Shown here piece by piece: positions 54,521-63,030 of a DNA stretch of 64,000 nucleotides. The translations under genes were made by a program, and so were the position numbers. The notes beneath the pieces were generated by a model. It was given only the letters and a program-made list of their open reading frames with translations. It had not been told where the DNA came from and ran no database searches. Each line of letters starts with the position of its first letter. The first letter of the stretch is position 1. Origin of the DNA: Actinopolyspora mortivallis DSM 44261 (GTDB lineage: Bacteria; Actinomycetota; Actinomycetes; Mycobacteriales; Pseudonocardiaceae); contig NZ_KB913024.1 of assembly GCF_000384035.1 (NCBI RefSeq), positions 883,655 to 947,654 of the forward strand. The letters are read 5' to 3'.

Positions 54521-56377
54521 TCAGGCGGAGATCTCGTCGGGGACGCTGTGCTGCTCCGGGGCGGGGAAGACGCTCGCTCCCCGGTCCGCGCGTCCGACGA
54601 CGCGGCGGAAGGTGGTGAACAGTTCCCTGCCGGTGCCGAACTGCTCGGCCGTGGCCGGGGCCGCCGGCTGACGGGACTCCAGCTCGGCGTCGGGGACGAG
54701 CACCTCCAGCGTTCCCTGCTCCCCGTCGACGCGGAGCATGTCCCCGTCGCGGACCTTGGACAGGGGGCCGCCCGCACTGGCCTCGGGTGTCACCTGGATG
54801 GCCGAGGGGATCTTGCCGGAGGCACCGGACATGCGCCCGTCGGTGACCAGGGCGACCCGGTGGCCACGGTCCTGGAGAACCCCCAGGCTCGGACTCAGGC
54901 CGTGCAGTTCGGGCATACCGTTGGCCTGTGGTCCCTGGTTGCGCACCACCACGACCACGTCCCTGTTGAGTTCGTCGGCCTGGAACGCGGCCTTGAACTC
55001 CTCCTGGTCGTCGAACACGCGGGCCTGCGCGGTGACCGAGCGGTTCTCGGGCCGGACGGCCGAGATCTTCATCACCGAGCGGCCGAGGTTGCCCTCCAGC
55101 ACGCGGAGTCCGCCCTCGGTGTCGAAGGGCTCGGAGACGCCGCGCAGCACACTGGTGTCCAGGCTGTGGTGGGGTCCGTCCCGCCAGACCAGCTCCCCGT
55201 CCTCCAGGAAGGGCTGTTGCCGGTACCGCTCCAGGCCGGGTCCGGCGACCGTGTTCACGTCGGGGTGCAGGAACCCGGCGTCCAGCAGTTGTCCGATCAG
55301 GGTCTGCACCCCGCCGGCCGCGGTGAAGTGGTTGATGTCGGCCGAACCGTTGGGGTAGACGCTGGCGAGCAGTGGCACCACCGAGGAGAGCTCGGAGAAG
55401 TCGTCCCAGGTGAGTTCGATTCCGGCCGCGGCGGCCACGGCGGGCAGGTGCAGGGTGTGGTTGGTGGAGCCACCCGTGGCCAGCAGGGCCACCACACCGT
55501 TGACGATCGCCCGTTCGTCGACGATCTCCCCGATGGAGGGGGCCTGTTCGTCCTTGGCGGCTCGGACCGCGTTCCTGGCCGCCTCCTCGGTCAACGCCCT
55601 GCGCAGCGGGGTGCCCGGGGGGACGAAGGTGGCTCCGGGCAGGTGCAGCCCCATGGTCTCGACCACGAGCTGGTTGGAGTTGGCGGTGCCGTAGAAGGTG
55701 CAGGTCCCGGGGGAGTGGTAGGAGGCGGACTCGGCCTCCAGCAGGTCCTGCCTGCTGGCCTTGCCCTCGGCGAACAGTTGACGGATCCTGCTCTTCTCGC
55801 TGTTCGGCAGACCGGAGGGCATGGGACCGGCGGGCACCAGGGTGATGGGCAGGTGTCCGAAGGACAGGCCTCCGATGAGCAGACCGGGCACGATCTTGTC
55901 GCAGATGCCGAGCAGCAGGGCCGCGTCGAACATCTCGTGGGAGAGGGCCACGCCCGTGGACATGGCGATGACCTCGCGGGAGAACAGGGACAGCTCCATG
56001 CCGGTACGGCCCTGGGTGATGCCGTCGCACATGGCCGGTACCCCGCCGGCGAACTGGGCGACCCCGCCGGCCTGCCGGGCGGACTCCTTGATCCACTCCG
56101 GGAACTCGGCGTAGGGCTTGTGCGCCGAGAGCATGTCGTTGTAGGCGGACACGATGGCCACGCCGGGGCGGACGAGTCCCTTGACGGACTCGCGGTCGGT
56201 GCCGCTGATCGCCGCGAAACCGTGCGCGAGGTTGCTGCAGGCCATGTTCGCCCGGGCCGGTTCCGTGTGCTTGGCCGCTCGGATCCGTTCCAGGTAGGCA
56301 CGGCGGGAGCTCGCGCTGCGTTCGGCGATGCGGTCGGTGACCCGTCGGATCACCGGGTGCAAGCTGGCCTGGGACAT
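54521..56377 (-). CDS. edd: Phosphogluconate dehydratase
   Basis: Fe-S dehydratase converting 6-phosphogluconate to KDPG. 618 residues, close to bacterial Edd; it is distinguished from IlvD by length and by the [15 protein letters not shown] start. Fe-S cysteines are in [19 protein letters not shown] and [38 protein letters not shown] is the C-terminal signature. The ATG at 56377 follows GGGAGGCGATGA. Promoter and operator-like repeat lie just upstream. Confidence 0.95.
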   Translation of the reverse strand: MSQASLHPVIRRVTDRIAERSASSRRAYLERIRAAKHTEPARANMACSNLAHGFAAISGTDRESVKGLVRPGVAIVSAYNDMLSAHKPYAEFPEWIKESARQAGGVAQFAGGVPAMCDGITQGRTGMELSLFSREVIAMSTGVALSHEMFDAALLLGICDKIVPGLLIGGLSFGHLPITLVPAGPMPSGLPNSEKSRIRQLFAEGKASRQDLLEAESASYHSPGTCTFYGTANSNQLVVETMGLHLPGATFVPPGTPLRRALTEEAARNAVRAAKDEQAPSIGEIVDERAIVNGVVALLATGGSTNHTLHLPAVAAAAGIELTWDDFSELSSVVPLLASVYPNGSADINHFTAAGGVQTLIGQLLDAGFLHPDVNTVAGPGLERYRQQPFLEDGELVWRDGPHHSLDTSVLRGVSEPFDTEGGLRVLEGNLGRSVMKISAVRPENRSVTAQARVFDDQEEFKAAFQADELNRDVVVVVRNQGPQANGMPELHGLSPSLGVLQDRGHRVALVTDGRMSGASGKIPSAIQVTPEASAGGPLSKVRDGDMLRVDGEQGTLEVLVPDAELESRQPAAPATAEQFGTGRELFTTFRRVVGRADRGASVFPAPEQHSVPDEISA

Positions 56378-56439
56378 TCATCGCCTCCCGATGCGATACG
56401 GGGTGACTGACGGGTGGGCGACGACACTGGCGCCTCAAT

Positions 56440-56486
56440 TGGTATGGACCTGTTGGAGCCTATCCGCTGTAAGCCGAGTATCACAA
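56440..56486 (-). promoter_or_regulatory. Promoter and operator-like repeat of edd-eda
   Basis: On the minus strand TTGTGA (56486-56481), an 18-base spacer, and TAGGCT (56462-56457). The predicted start, near 56450, coincides with GGT-N4-ACC (56450-56441), a half-palindrome like FadR/GntR-type operators. Regulator unknown. Confidence 0.45.
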
Positions 56487-56629
56487 CCGATCCAGATACC
56501 CACACTACCCCAAGGACTCCACTCCGAATGACCTGCTGACCAGACTCCGGACCACACTGGCCCGTTCCGGGCGCTCTTCTCGACGGGAGGGAGTGGACAC
56601 CGGCGGGCGGGCACACGAGGATGGTGGAC

Positions 56630-57340
56630 ATGCGAGTCCGGTGGGTGTCGGCGGTGGCCGCGGCAGCGGTCGTGGTCACGGTGTTGTCCGGGTGCGGCGG
56701 GGTCGACGCGGACCGGGGAGATGCCGTGCTGCCACCCGAGGAGAACGCGCGTACCGACACGGCCGCGCCGGAGGTCTCCGCCACGGAATCGGCCGCAACG
56801 GAACTTCCCGGTTCTCCCACGCTGGCCGAGATCCGACGTCGTGGCACGTTGCTGGTGGGGCTCCGCGCGGACGCCCCCGACTTCGTGCGCCGCTCGGAGG
56901 GAAGCTACCGGGGGTTCGACGTGCGCGTCGCCCGGCTGCTCGCCGAGGGACTGGGGTTGGACCCCCGCGAGCAGCTCGCCTTCCGGAGACTGCCCGAAAC
57001 CCTGCGTACCGGGGCTCTCACCCGGGGCAGCGTGGACATCCAACTGGGCGGTGTCTCCCCCTCGGCCGAGGGGGTTCGCGTGGTGGCTCCCTACGCGGTG
57101 ACCACGGGGGCCGACGGCGAACGCGTCGAGCACCTCGTCGCGGTGGCCGCCGGGGACGAGAAGTTCCGCACCCGGCTGCGCGGGATCCTGGCCGGGGCCG
57201 TCGAGAGCGGACAGTGGCGGCGGAACGCGGAGGACACCCTGCTGCGCCGGCGTCCGAACGCCACGGCCCCGCTCCTCGCGGAGGAGACCGAAAGGTCGGA
57301 GGACGTTGGTGGGAACGGTCCCGGCGACGGGGAGGGATGA
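56630..57340 (+). CDS. Compact substrate-binding-like (SBP_bac_3 part) lipoprotein
   Basis: About 236 residues: lipoprotein signal with lipobox VLSGC, a Glu/Thr/Ala-rich linker (25-65), then a clear N-lobe start of an amino-acid binding protein (LAEIRRRGTLLVGLRADAPDFVRR, YRGFDVRVARLLAEGLG, GSVDIQLGGVSPSAEG). The usual second lobe is not there: after PYAVTTG the chain jumps to a helix like the C-terminal hinge helix (KFRTRLRGILAGAVESGQWRRNAEDTL). No frameshift is visible. ATG 56621 is an alternative start. It converges on gluD, seven bases from its stop. Confidence 0.75.
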   Translation: MRVRWVSAVAAAAVVVTVLSGCGGVDADRGDAVLPPEENARTDTAAPEVSATESAATELPGSPTLAEIRRRGTLLVGLRADAPDFVRRSEGSYRGFDVRVARLLAEGLGLDPREQLAFRRLPETLRTGALTRGSVDIQLGGVSPSAEGVRVVAPYAVTTGADGERVEHLVAVAAGDEKFRTRLRGILAGAVESGQWRRNAEDTLLRRRPNATAPLLAEETERSEDVGGNGPGDGEG

Positions 57341-57347
57341 CCCGTCC

Positions 57348-58208
57348 TCAGTCTCCGGTGGCCGCCGCGCTTTCCGGCTCCCTGGCGGCGGACCTCCCCC
57401 TGCTCAGTATCCGTTCGGTGTGGACGGCGATCCTGCTCAGCGTGTAGTTGATCAGGATGAAGACGACACCCAGCGCCAGATAGACCTGGATCTGGTTGTC
57501 CAGGTTCTCGATGGCGATCTCGCCGCGCTGCACGAACTCCGCGTAACTGATGGTGACACCCAGCGAGGTGTCCTTGAGCACCACGACGAGCTGGCTGATC
57601 AGCGCGGGAAGCATGGCGCGGAAGGCCTGGGGCAGCAGCACGTGGAGCAGCACCCGGTGCCTGCGCATCCCCACCGCGTAGGCAGCCTCGCTCTGGCCGA
57701 GGGGCAGTGCCGTGATGCCCGCGCGCACGATCTCGGCGATGATCACGCAGTTGTAGGCGGTCAGCCCGATGACCAGGGCCCACATCAGGGAGACGTTCAG
57801 CCCCAGCGCGGGCAGGGCCTGGGCGGAGAAGAAGATCAGCACCACCACGGGGGTGCCGCGCAGCAGCTCGATCACTCCCACCACCGCCCAGCGGTACCAG
57901 GCCGCGGCCGTGATCCTGGTCAGCGCGAGCACGGTGCCGATGACCAGGGAGAGCAGGATGGCCCATCCGGCCGCGAGCAGCGTGTTGGCGAGTCCGCCGC
58001 CGAGCAGCGTCCACAGCGGACCGAAGTTCTCGTTCGTGGGGTCGATCAGCGCGCCCCACTTCTCGTAGGCGAGTTCGCCCTCGGCGGCGAAGCGGTGGAT
58101 CACCCAGCCGAGAGCCCCCAGCAGGAGGAGCGCGGTCACGACACTCGCGTGGCGTGCGCGGCGCCTGGCGCGCGGCCCCGGCGCCTCGTACAGCACGGAA
58201 CCGGTCAT
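57348..58208 (-). CDS. gluD: Glutamate/amino-acid ABC transporter permease
   Basis: Inner-membrane permease, 286 residues. A basic N-terminus, one extra helix, a ~45-residue extracellular part, then the transmembrane core with the ABC-coupling EAA-type loop (PLGQSEAAYAVGMRRHRVLLHVLLPQAFR). Its ATG overlaps the gluC stop (ATGA), so the two permeases are coupled and form a heterodimer. Last gene of gluABCD. Confidence 0.94.
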   Translation of the reverse strand: MTGSVLYEAPGPRARRRARHASVVTALLLLGALGWVIHRFAAEGELAYEKWGALIDPTNENFGPLWTLLGGGLANTLLAAGWAILLSLVIGTVLALTRITAAAWYRWAVVGVIELLRGTPVVVLIFFSAQALPALGLNVSLMWALVIGLTAYNCVIIAEIVRAGITALPLGQSEAAYAVGMRRHRVLLHVLLPQAFRAMLPALISQLVVVLKDTSLGVTISYAEFVQRGEIAIENLDNQIQVYLALGVVFILINYTLSRIAVHTERILSRGRSAAREPESAAATGD

Positions 58209-58855
58209 CGCGCTATCGCCACCTTCCGTTCCACGTAGCCGAGCAGCAGGCCGGCCGGGATGGTGATGATCAGATAGCCCAGCGCCACACCGATCAGCAC
58301 CGGCACCACGGCCTCACCCTGTGCGGAGGACAGCCGGGTGCCCGTCATGTACAGGTCCCCGCCCACCCCGAAGGCTCCGGCGATGGCCGAGTTCTTGATC
58401 ATCGCGATCAGCACGCTGCCCAGCGGGGGGATGATGCTGCGCACCGCCTGCGGCAGGATCACCAGCCCCAGGGTCTGGGTGAAACCCAGGCCGATCGAAC
58501 GGGCCGCCTCGGCCTGCCCGGCGGGCACGGAGTTGATCCCGCTGCGGATCGCCTCGCAGACGAACGCGGAGGTGTACAGGGCCAGTCCCACCGTGCCGAA
58601 CACGAAGTAGGAGGCGTTGAGCCCGAGAACGGGCAGCGCGAAGGCCATGAAGAACAGCACCACCACGAGGGGGCAGTTGCGGAACACCGTCACCCAGGCG
58701 GTGCCGAAGGCGCGCAGCGGCGTCAGCGGGGACACCCGGAACCCCGCGATCACCGTCCCCACGACCAGGGTGAGCACGCCGGAGTACAGGCACAGCCACA
58801 GGGTGGTCGCGATCCCGCTCAGGTAGGCCCCGTGGTTGGCTATGAGGACTTGCAC
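58205..58855 (-). CDS. gluC: Glutamate/amino-acid ABC transporter permease
   Basis: 216-residue inner-membrane permease with five predicted helices and the EAA loop (PAGQAEAARSIGLGFTQTLGLVILPQAVR). The GTG at 58855 directly follows GGAGGGAACC; an open frame upstream (to 58909) lacks such a site. Works with gluD as the translocation pore. 57 bases downstream of gluB. Confidence 0.94.
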   Translation of the reverse strand: MQVLIANHGAYLSGIATTLWLCLYSGVLTLVVGTVIAGFRVSPLTPLRAFGTAWVTVFRNCPLVVVLFFMAFALPVLGLNASYFVFGTVGLALYTSAFVCEAIRSGINSVPAGQAEAARSIGLGFTQTLGLVILPQAVRSIIPPLGSVLIAMIKNSAIAGAFGVGGDLYMTGTRLSSAQGEAVVPVLIGVALGYLIITIPAGLLLGYVERKVAIAR

Positions 58856-58912
58856 GGTTCCCTCCAACGGCCGGAGGGCAGCGGTGCGCCCGCTCCCCTC
58901 CGGCGACACCGG

Positions 58913-59809
58913 TCAGCTGCAGGAGCGGAGTTCGGGAAGTTCCGGCGTCCTGTCCGAGACCCGGCCCGCCGTGGCGTTCCACGCCTGCTGGTAGGTGCCC
59001 TCCTTGGCGGCGATGCGCAGACTCTTGTTGACGAACTCGCAGAAGTCGACGTCGCCCTCGAGGATGCCCACCCCGTAGGGCTCCTCGCTGAAGGTCTCGC
59101 CGACCACTTTGAACTCGTTGTCGCTCTCGCTGACCAGCCCCATGAGGATCGCGTCGTCGGTGGTGACGGCCTGGACCTGGCCGTTGCTCAACGCGTCGGC
59201 GCACTTGGAGTAGGAGTCGAACAGCACCAGCCTGGAGTTGTCGACGTACTCGCGGATCCGTTCGGAGGGGGTGGAGCCGTGGGCCGAGCAGACCTCGGCG
59301 TCACTGTCCCGCAACGACTCCGGGCCGGTGATCGACTCGTTGTCCGCGCGCACCATGAGGTCCTGGCCGGCCTGGTAGTAGGGACCGGCGAAGTCGACCC
59401 GCTCGTCACGTTTGTCGTTGATGGTGTAGGTGGCCACGACCATGTCGACCGTGCCGTCCCGGATGTACTTCTCCCGGTCCTTGCTCGGGGTCTCCTGCCA
59501 GTTGATCCGGTCGGCGGGGATGCCCAGTCGCCCCGCGATGATCTCGGCGATGGCCACGTCGAAGCCCCGCATCTCGCCGTCCAGGCCCTTGAGGGCGAAC
59601 AGGGGCTGGTCGTACTTGGTCCCGACGGTGATCGTGCCCTGCTCGGCGAGGTGGGCCATCGTGGTCCCCTCCTCGAAGGAGGGGTTCTCGGCGACGGGAG
59701 CGGTGAACTCCTTCGAGTCCTCCGTGGACCCGCCGCCTCCACCGCAGGCGGTGAGCAGCAGTCCGGTGACGGCCGCCAGCGCGGCGACGGTCGGTTTCCC
59801 TGTGCGCAT
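58913..59809 (-). CDS. gluB: Glutamate-binding lipoprotein of ABC transporter
   Basis: Family 3 substrate-binding protein, 298 residues. Lipoprotein signal with lipobox LLTAC, Gly/Ser/Thr linker, then two lobes: GTITVGTKYDQPLFALKGLDGEMRGFDVAIAEI, DMVVATYTINDKRDERVDFAGPYY, and AVTTDDAILMGL. Arg/Asp residues in these blocks contact the amino-acid backbone of the ligand. Glutamate is inferred from the conserved recX-gluABCD-miaB setting. 55 bases downstream of gluA. Confidence 0.94.
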   Translation of the reverse strand: MRTGKPTVAALAAVTGLLLTACGGGGGSTEDSKEFTAPVAENPSFEEGTTMAHLAEQGTITVGTKYDQPLFALKGLDGEMRGFDVAIAEIIAGRLGIPADRINWQETPSKDREKYIRDGTVDMVVATYTINDKRDERVDFAGPYYQAGQDLMVRADNESITGPESLRDSDAEVCSAHGSTPSERIREYVDNSRLVLFDSYSKCADALSNGQVQAVTTDDAILMGLVSESDNEFKVVGETFSEEPYGVGILEGDVDFCEFVNKSLRIAAKEGTYQQAWNATAGRVSDRTPELPELRSCS

Positions 59810-59864
59810 GAGTGTCCCTTCCGGTCTCGGCCGTGATGTCCGGTCCCGTCCTCGTTCGGGTGGG

Positions 59865-60620
59865 TCAGTGGGTGAGGATCCTGCTCAGGAAGTCCCGGGC
59901 CCGTTCCGACTCGGGGGCCTCGAAGAACCCCTCCGGGGTGGTGTCCTCGACGATCTCCCCGTCGGCCATGAAAAGCACCCGGTGGGCGGCGCGGCGGGCG
60001 AACCCCATCTCGTGACTGACGACCAGCATGGTCATGCCCTCCGCGGCCAGACCGGCCATGACCTCCAGCACCTCGCTGACCATCTCCGGGTCCAGCGCGG
60101 AGGTCGGCTCGTCGAACAGCATCACCTTGGGACGCATGGCCAACGCGCGCGCTATCGCGGCGCGCTGCTGCTGGCCGCCGGACAGTTGGGCGGGGTACTT
60201 GTCGGCCTGGTCGGCGATGCCGACCCGCTCCAGCAGACGCATGCCCTCCTGGCGGGCCTGGTTCCTGGAAAGCCCGCGGACCTTGGTCGGTCCCAGGGTG
60301 ACGTTGTCGAGCACGCTCTTGTGGGCGAACAGGTTGAACTGCTGGAACACCATTCCGACGTCGGCGCGCAGTTCGGCCAGGGCGCGTCCCTCCTCCGGGA
60401 GGGGTTTCCCGTCCACGAGGATCGAGCCCGAGTCCACCGTTTCCAGCCTGTTGATCACCCGGCAGAGCGTGGACTTCCCCGACCCGGAGGGGCCGAGCAC
60501 CACCACGACCTGACCGTGGGGGATCTCCAGGTTCACGTTCCTGAGCACGTGCGAGGAGCCGAAGTACTTGTCGACCGCGGACACCCGGATCATCGGTGAG
60601 TCCGTGGAAGCCTCGGTCAT
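59865..60620 (-). CDS. gluA: Glutamate/amino-acid ABC transporter ATPase
   Basis: 251-residue ATPase. Walker [11 protein letters not shown]-loop [15 protein letters not shown], signature [15 protein letters not shown], Walker [15 protein letters not shown], and the His switch [12 protein letters not shown] 60620 follows GGAGATCGC. First gene of the four-gene operon; a ~275-base gap separates it from divergent miaB. Confidence 0.95.
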   Translation of the reverse strand: MTEASTDSPMIRVSAVDKYFGSSHVLRNVNLEIPHGQVVVVLGPSGSGKSTLCRVINRLETVDSGSILVDGKPLPEEGRALAELRADVGMVFQQFNLFAHKSVLDNVTLGPTKVRGLSRNQARQEGMRLLERVGIADQADKYPAQLSGGQQQRAAIARALAMRPKVMLFDEPTSALDPEMVSEVLEVMAGLAAEGMTMLVVSHEMGFARRAAHRVLFMADGEIVEDTTPEGFFEAPESERARDFLSRILTH

Positions 60621-60883
60621 GCGATCTCCAGACCGGCTCGGGGGCGGAAGGACACGATGTCGGCAACCTAAGCCGCGCGTGCCCCTGAGTCCAGATCAGC
60701 GCGATCACCGGAGATTGCAACTCGGTTACGTCCGTCCGCCGCGTGGACCATACGGACGGAGGGGAGTCGTGTGGACACGTGCGGTGACGTGCCCTGCCGG
60801 TGGTGAACGGTCCGGGTCGGGTGTCCTCCGGCACGTGGGAGGAGCCACCCCGATACCACGGAGGAGCGCTTTCCACCAGGGGA

Positions 60884-60889
60884 TATGGT
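60884..60889 (+). promoter_or_regulatory. -10 box of miaB, leaderless arrangement
   Basis: TATGGT, six bases, then GTG at 60896. Confidence 0.6.
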
Positions 60890-60895
60890 GGGACC

Positions 60896-62383
60896 GTGAC
60901 GGACAACCGGGTGCCTCAGTCATTCGAAGTGCGCACGTATGGCTGCCAGATGAACGTGCACGACTCAGAGCGACTCTCCGGAGTGCTGGAGGAAGCTGGC
61001 TACGTGCGGGCTTCCGAGGAGGGCACCGCCGACGTGGTCGTGTTCAACACCTGCGCGGTGCGGGAGAACGCGGACAACCGGCTCTACGGCAATCTCGGCC
61101 GGTTGCGTTCCGCCAAGCAGGAGAACCCCGCCATGCAGATCGCCGTGGGCGGTTGCCTCGCGCAGAAGGACCGCGGCGAGATCGTGCGGCGCGCCCCGTG
61201 GGTCGACGTCGTCTTCGGGACCCACAACCTCGGCTCGTTGCCCACGCTGCTCGAACGCGCCCGGCACAACCAGGAAGCCGAAGTGGAGATCCTGGAGTCG
61301 TTGGACAGGTTCCCCTCCACGCTTCCGGCGCGTCGGGAGTCCGCCTACTCCGGCTGGGTGTCGATCTCGGTGGGATGCAACAACACCTGCACCTTCTGCA
61401 TCGTGCCCTCCCTGCGCGGCAAGGAGAAGGACCGGCGTCCGGGCGACGTGCTCGCCGAGGTGGAGGCGCTGGCCTCCGAGGGCGTGCTGGAAGTGACGCT
61501 GCTGGGGCAGAACGTCAACGCCTACGGCGTCGAGTTCGGTGACCGCTACGCCTTCGGGAAGCTACTGCGTTCCTGCGGCGAGATCGAGGGGCTGGAGCGG
61601 GTGCGCTTCACCTCGCCGCATCCCCGGGACTTCACCGACGACGTCATCGCCGCCATGGCCGAGACCCCGAACGTGTGCCCGCAGCTGCACATGCCCCTGC
61701 AGTCGGGATCGGACCGGATGCTCAGGGCGATGCGGCGTTCCTACCGCGCCGAGCGGTACCTGGGGATCGTGGAGAAGGTCCGGGCGGCCATGCCGCACGC
61801 CGCGATCACCACGGACGTCATCGTCGGTTTCCCGGGTGAGACCGAGGAGGACTTCGAGCAGACCCTGGAGGTGGTGCGCCGGGCCCGCTTCGCCAGTGCC
61901 TTCACCTTCCAGTACTCCAAGCGACCGGGGACCCCGGCCGCCGAGATGGAGGGGCAGTTGCCCAAGGAGGTCGTGCAGCAGCGCTACGACAGGCTGGTGG
62001 AGTTGCAGAACGAGATCTCCCTGGAGGCCAACGAGGCCCTGGTGGGCAGTGAGGTCGAACTGCTCGTCGCCGAGGGGGCGGGTCGCAAGAACGCCCACAC
62101 CGCACGCTGGTCGGGACGCGCCCGGGACGGACGTCTGGTGCACTTCACCCCGGACGAGGAACTCCGGGAACGGCTCCGACCGGGGGACGTGGTCCGCACC
62201 CGGATCAGCCAGGCCGCTCCGCACCACCTGTTGGCCGACGGGGGGCTGCTGGACCACCGCCGCACGAAGGCGGGGGACCACTGGGAGGCGGGCCAGCGGC
62301 CCAAGACCTCCGGGGTGACCCTCGGTCTTCCCTCCTTCGGGGCGCCGGCCGGCGAGCCCGTGGAACAGGGGTGTGGCTGTTGA
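60896..62383 (+). CDS. miaB: tRNA-2-methylthio-N6-dimethylallyladenosine synthase
   Basis: Radical-SAM methylthiotransferase acting on i6A37 of tRNAs that read UNN codons. 495 residues. UPF0004 domain with three cluster cysteines ([19 protein letters not shown]), radical-SAM CxxxCxxC as CNNTCTFC (C161, C165, C168), and a C-terminal TRAM domain (about 370-435). A short tail ends GCGC. GTG 60896 has TATGGT six bases before and no ribosome site. Needs Fe-S supply, consistent with erpA elsewhere in the window. Confidence 0.95.
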   Translation: MTDNRVPQSFEVRTYGCQMNVHDSERLSGVLEEAGYVRASEEGTADVVVFNTCAVRENADNRLYGNLGRLRSAKQENPAMQIAVGGCLAQKDRGEIVRRAPWVDVVFGTHNLGSLPTLLERARHNQEAEVEILESLDRFPSTLPARRESAYSGWVSISVGCNNTCTFCIVPSLRGKEKDRRPGDVLAEVEALASEGVLEVTLLGQNVNAYGVEFGDRYAFGKLLRSCGEIEGLERVRFTSPHPRDFTDDVIAAMAETPNVCPQLHMPLQSGSDRMLRAMRRSYRAERYLGIVEKVRAAMPHAAITTDVIVGFPGETEEDFEQTLEVVRRARFASAFTFQYSKRPGTPAAEMEGQLPKEVVQQRYDRLVELQNEISLEANEALVGSEVELLVAEGAGRKNAHTARWSGRARDGRLVHFTPDEELRERLRPGDVVRTRISQAAPHHLLADGGLLDHRRTKAGDHWEAGQRPKTSGVTLGLPSFGAPAGEPVEQGCGC

Positions 62384-62427
62384 GGGAGGACGCGCGGACC
62401 GAGGGGTTCCCGACGGAGGAGAACGAG

Positions 62428-62901
62428 GTGGAGCAGTCCGAACGGCGAGAGTTCCGCACCGCGTCGCCGGGGGCCGAGCGTGCCGCCGGGCGCTGGATCG
62501 ATCCCGGCGGACGAGCGCTGGTCATCGTCGGGGTGATGCTGGTTCTGGTGCTCACGGCGGTGCTGCCCTGGATCGGCGGGGCCAGCGGCTGGCAGGTGAT
62601 CGCCGGACAGGCGGACCCGGTGTTGGAGATAGGGCTGCTGCCCCGGTTGTTCTCGATCAACGCCACCGTCGCCGGGGTGCTGCTGGGGGCGCTGACCCTG
62701 GCCACCCGACGGTGGCCCGTCGCGTGGATCACGGCGATGGCGTGTTCGGTGGTCACCGTCGAGGGAGTCATCGCGATCTGGTCGAGGCAGACCGTGCCCC
62801 CCGGACAGCCCGGTGGCCCCTCCTTCGGGTTGGTGCTCGCCGTGGTGGCGATGGCCGTGCTGGCGGTCCAGTGGCTGCGTATCGTCTGGTCCCGCCCGTG
62901 A
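62428..62901 (+). CDS. Rv2732c-like membrane protein
   Basis: 157 residues with four predicted helices (ALVIVGVMLVLVLTAVLPW, LLPRLFSINATVAGVLLGALTLA, WITAMACSVVTVEGVIAIW, FGLVLAVVAMAVLAVQWLRIV) and a charged start. Family of unknown function always seen beside miaB (Rv2732c). GTG 62428 follows GGAGGAG by six bases; alternatives at 62371 (GTG) overlap the miaB stop. Probably in the miaB transcript. Confidence 0.83.
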   Translation: MEQSERREFRTASPGAERAAGRWIDPGGRALVIVGVMLVLVLTAVLPWIGGASGWQVIAGQADPVLEIGLLPRLFSINATVAGVLLGALTLATRRWPVAWITAMACSVVTVEGVIAIWSRQTVPPGQPGGPSFGLVLAVVAMAVLAVQWLRIVWSRP

Positions 62902-62992
62902 GCGGTGCCCACGGATCCGCCGTGGGGAACCGACCTGGACGCGGTCCGAAAGCGAAAATCCGTCGGGAACGTCCCGGCGTGACCGACCGTAC

Positions 62993-63018
62993 GGCCCGGG
63001 AAGCCCTCCTCCCGGGCC
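62993..63018. terminator. Bidirectional hairpin, Rv2732c-like gene / DUF349 gene
   Basis: Perfect 9-bp stem 62993-63001 with 63010-63018, eight-base loop, between convergent genes. Confidence 0.7.
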
Positions 63019-63030
63019 ACGGTCCTTCGG

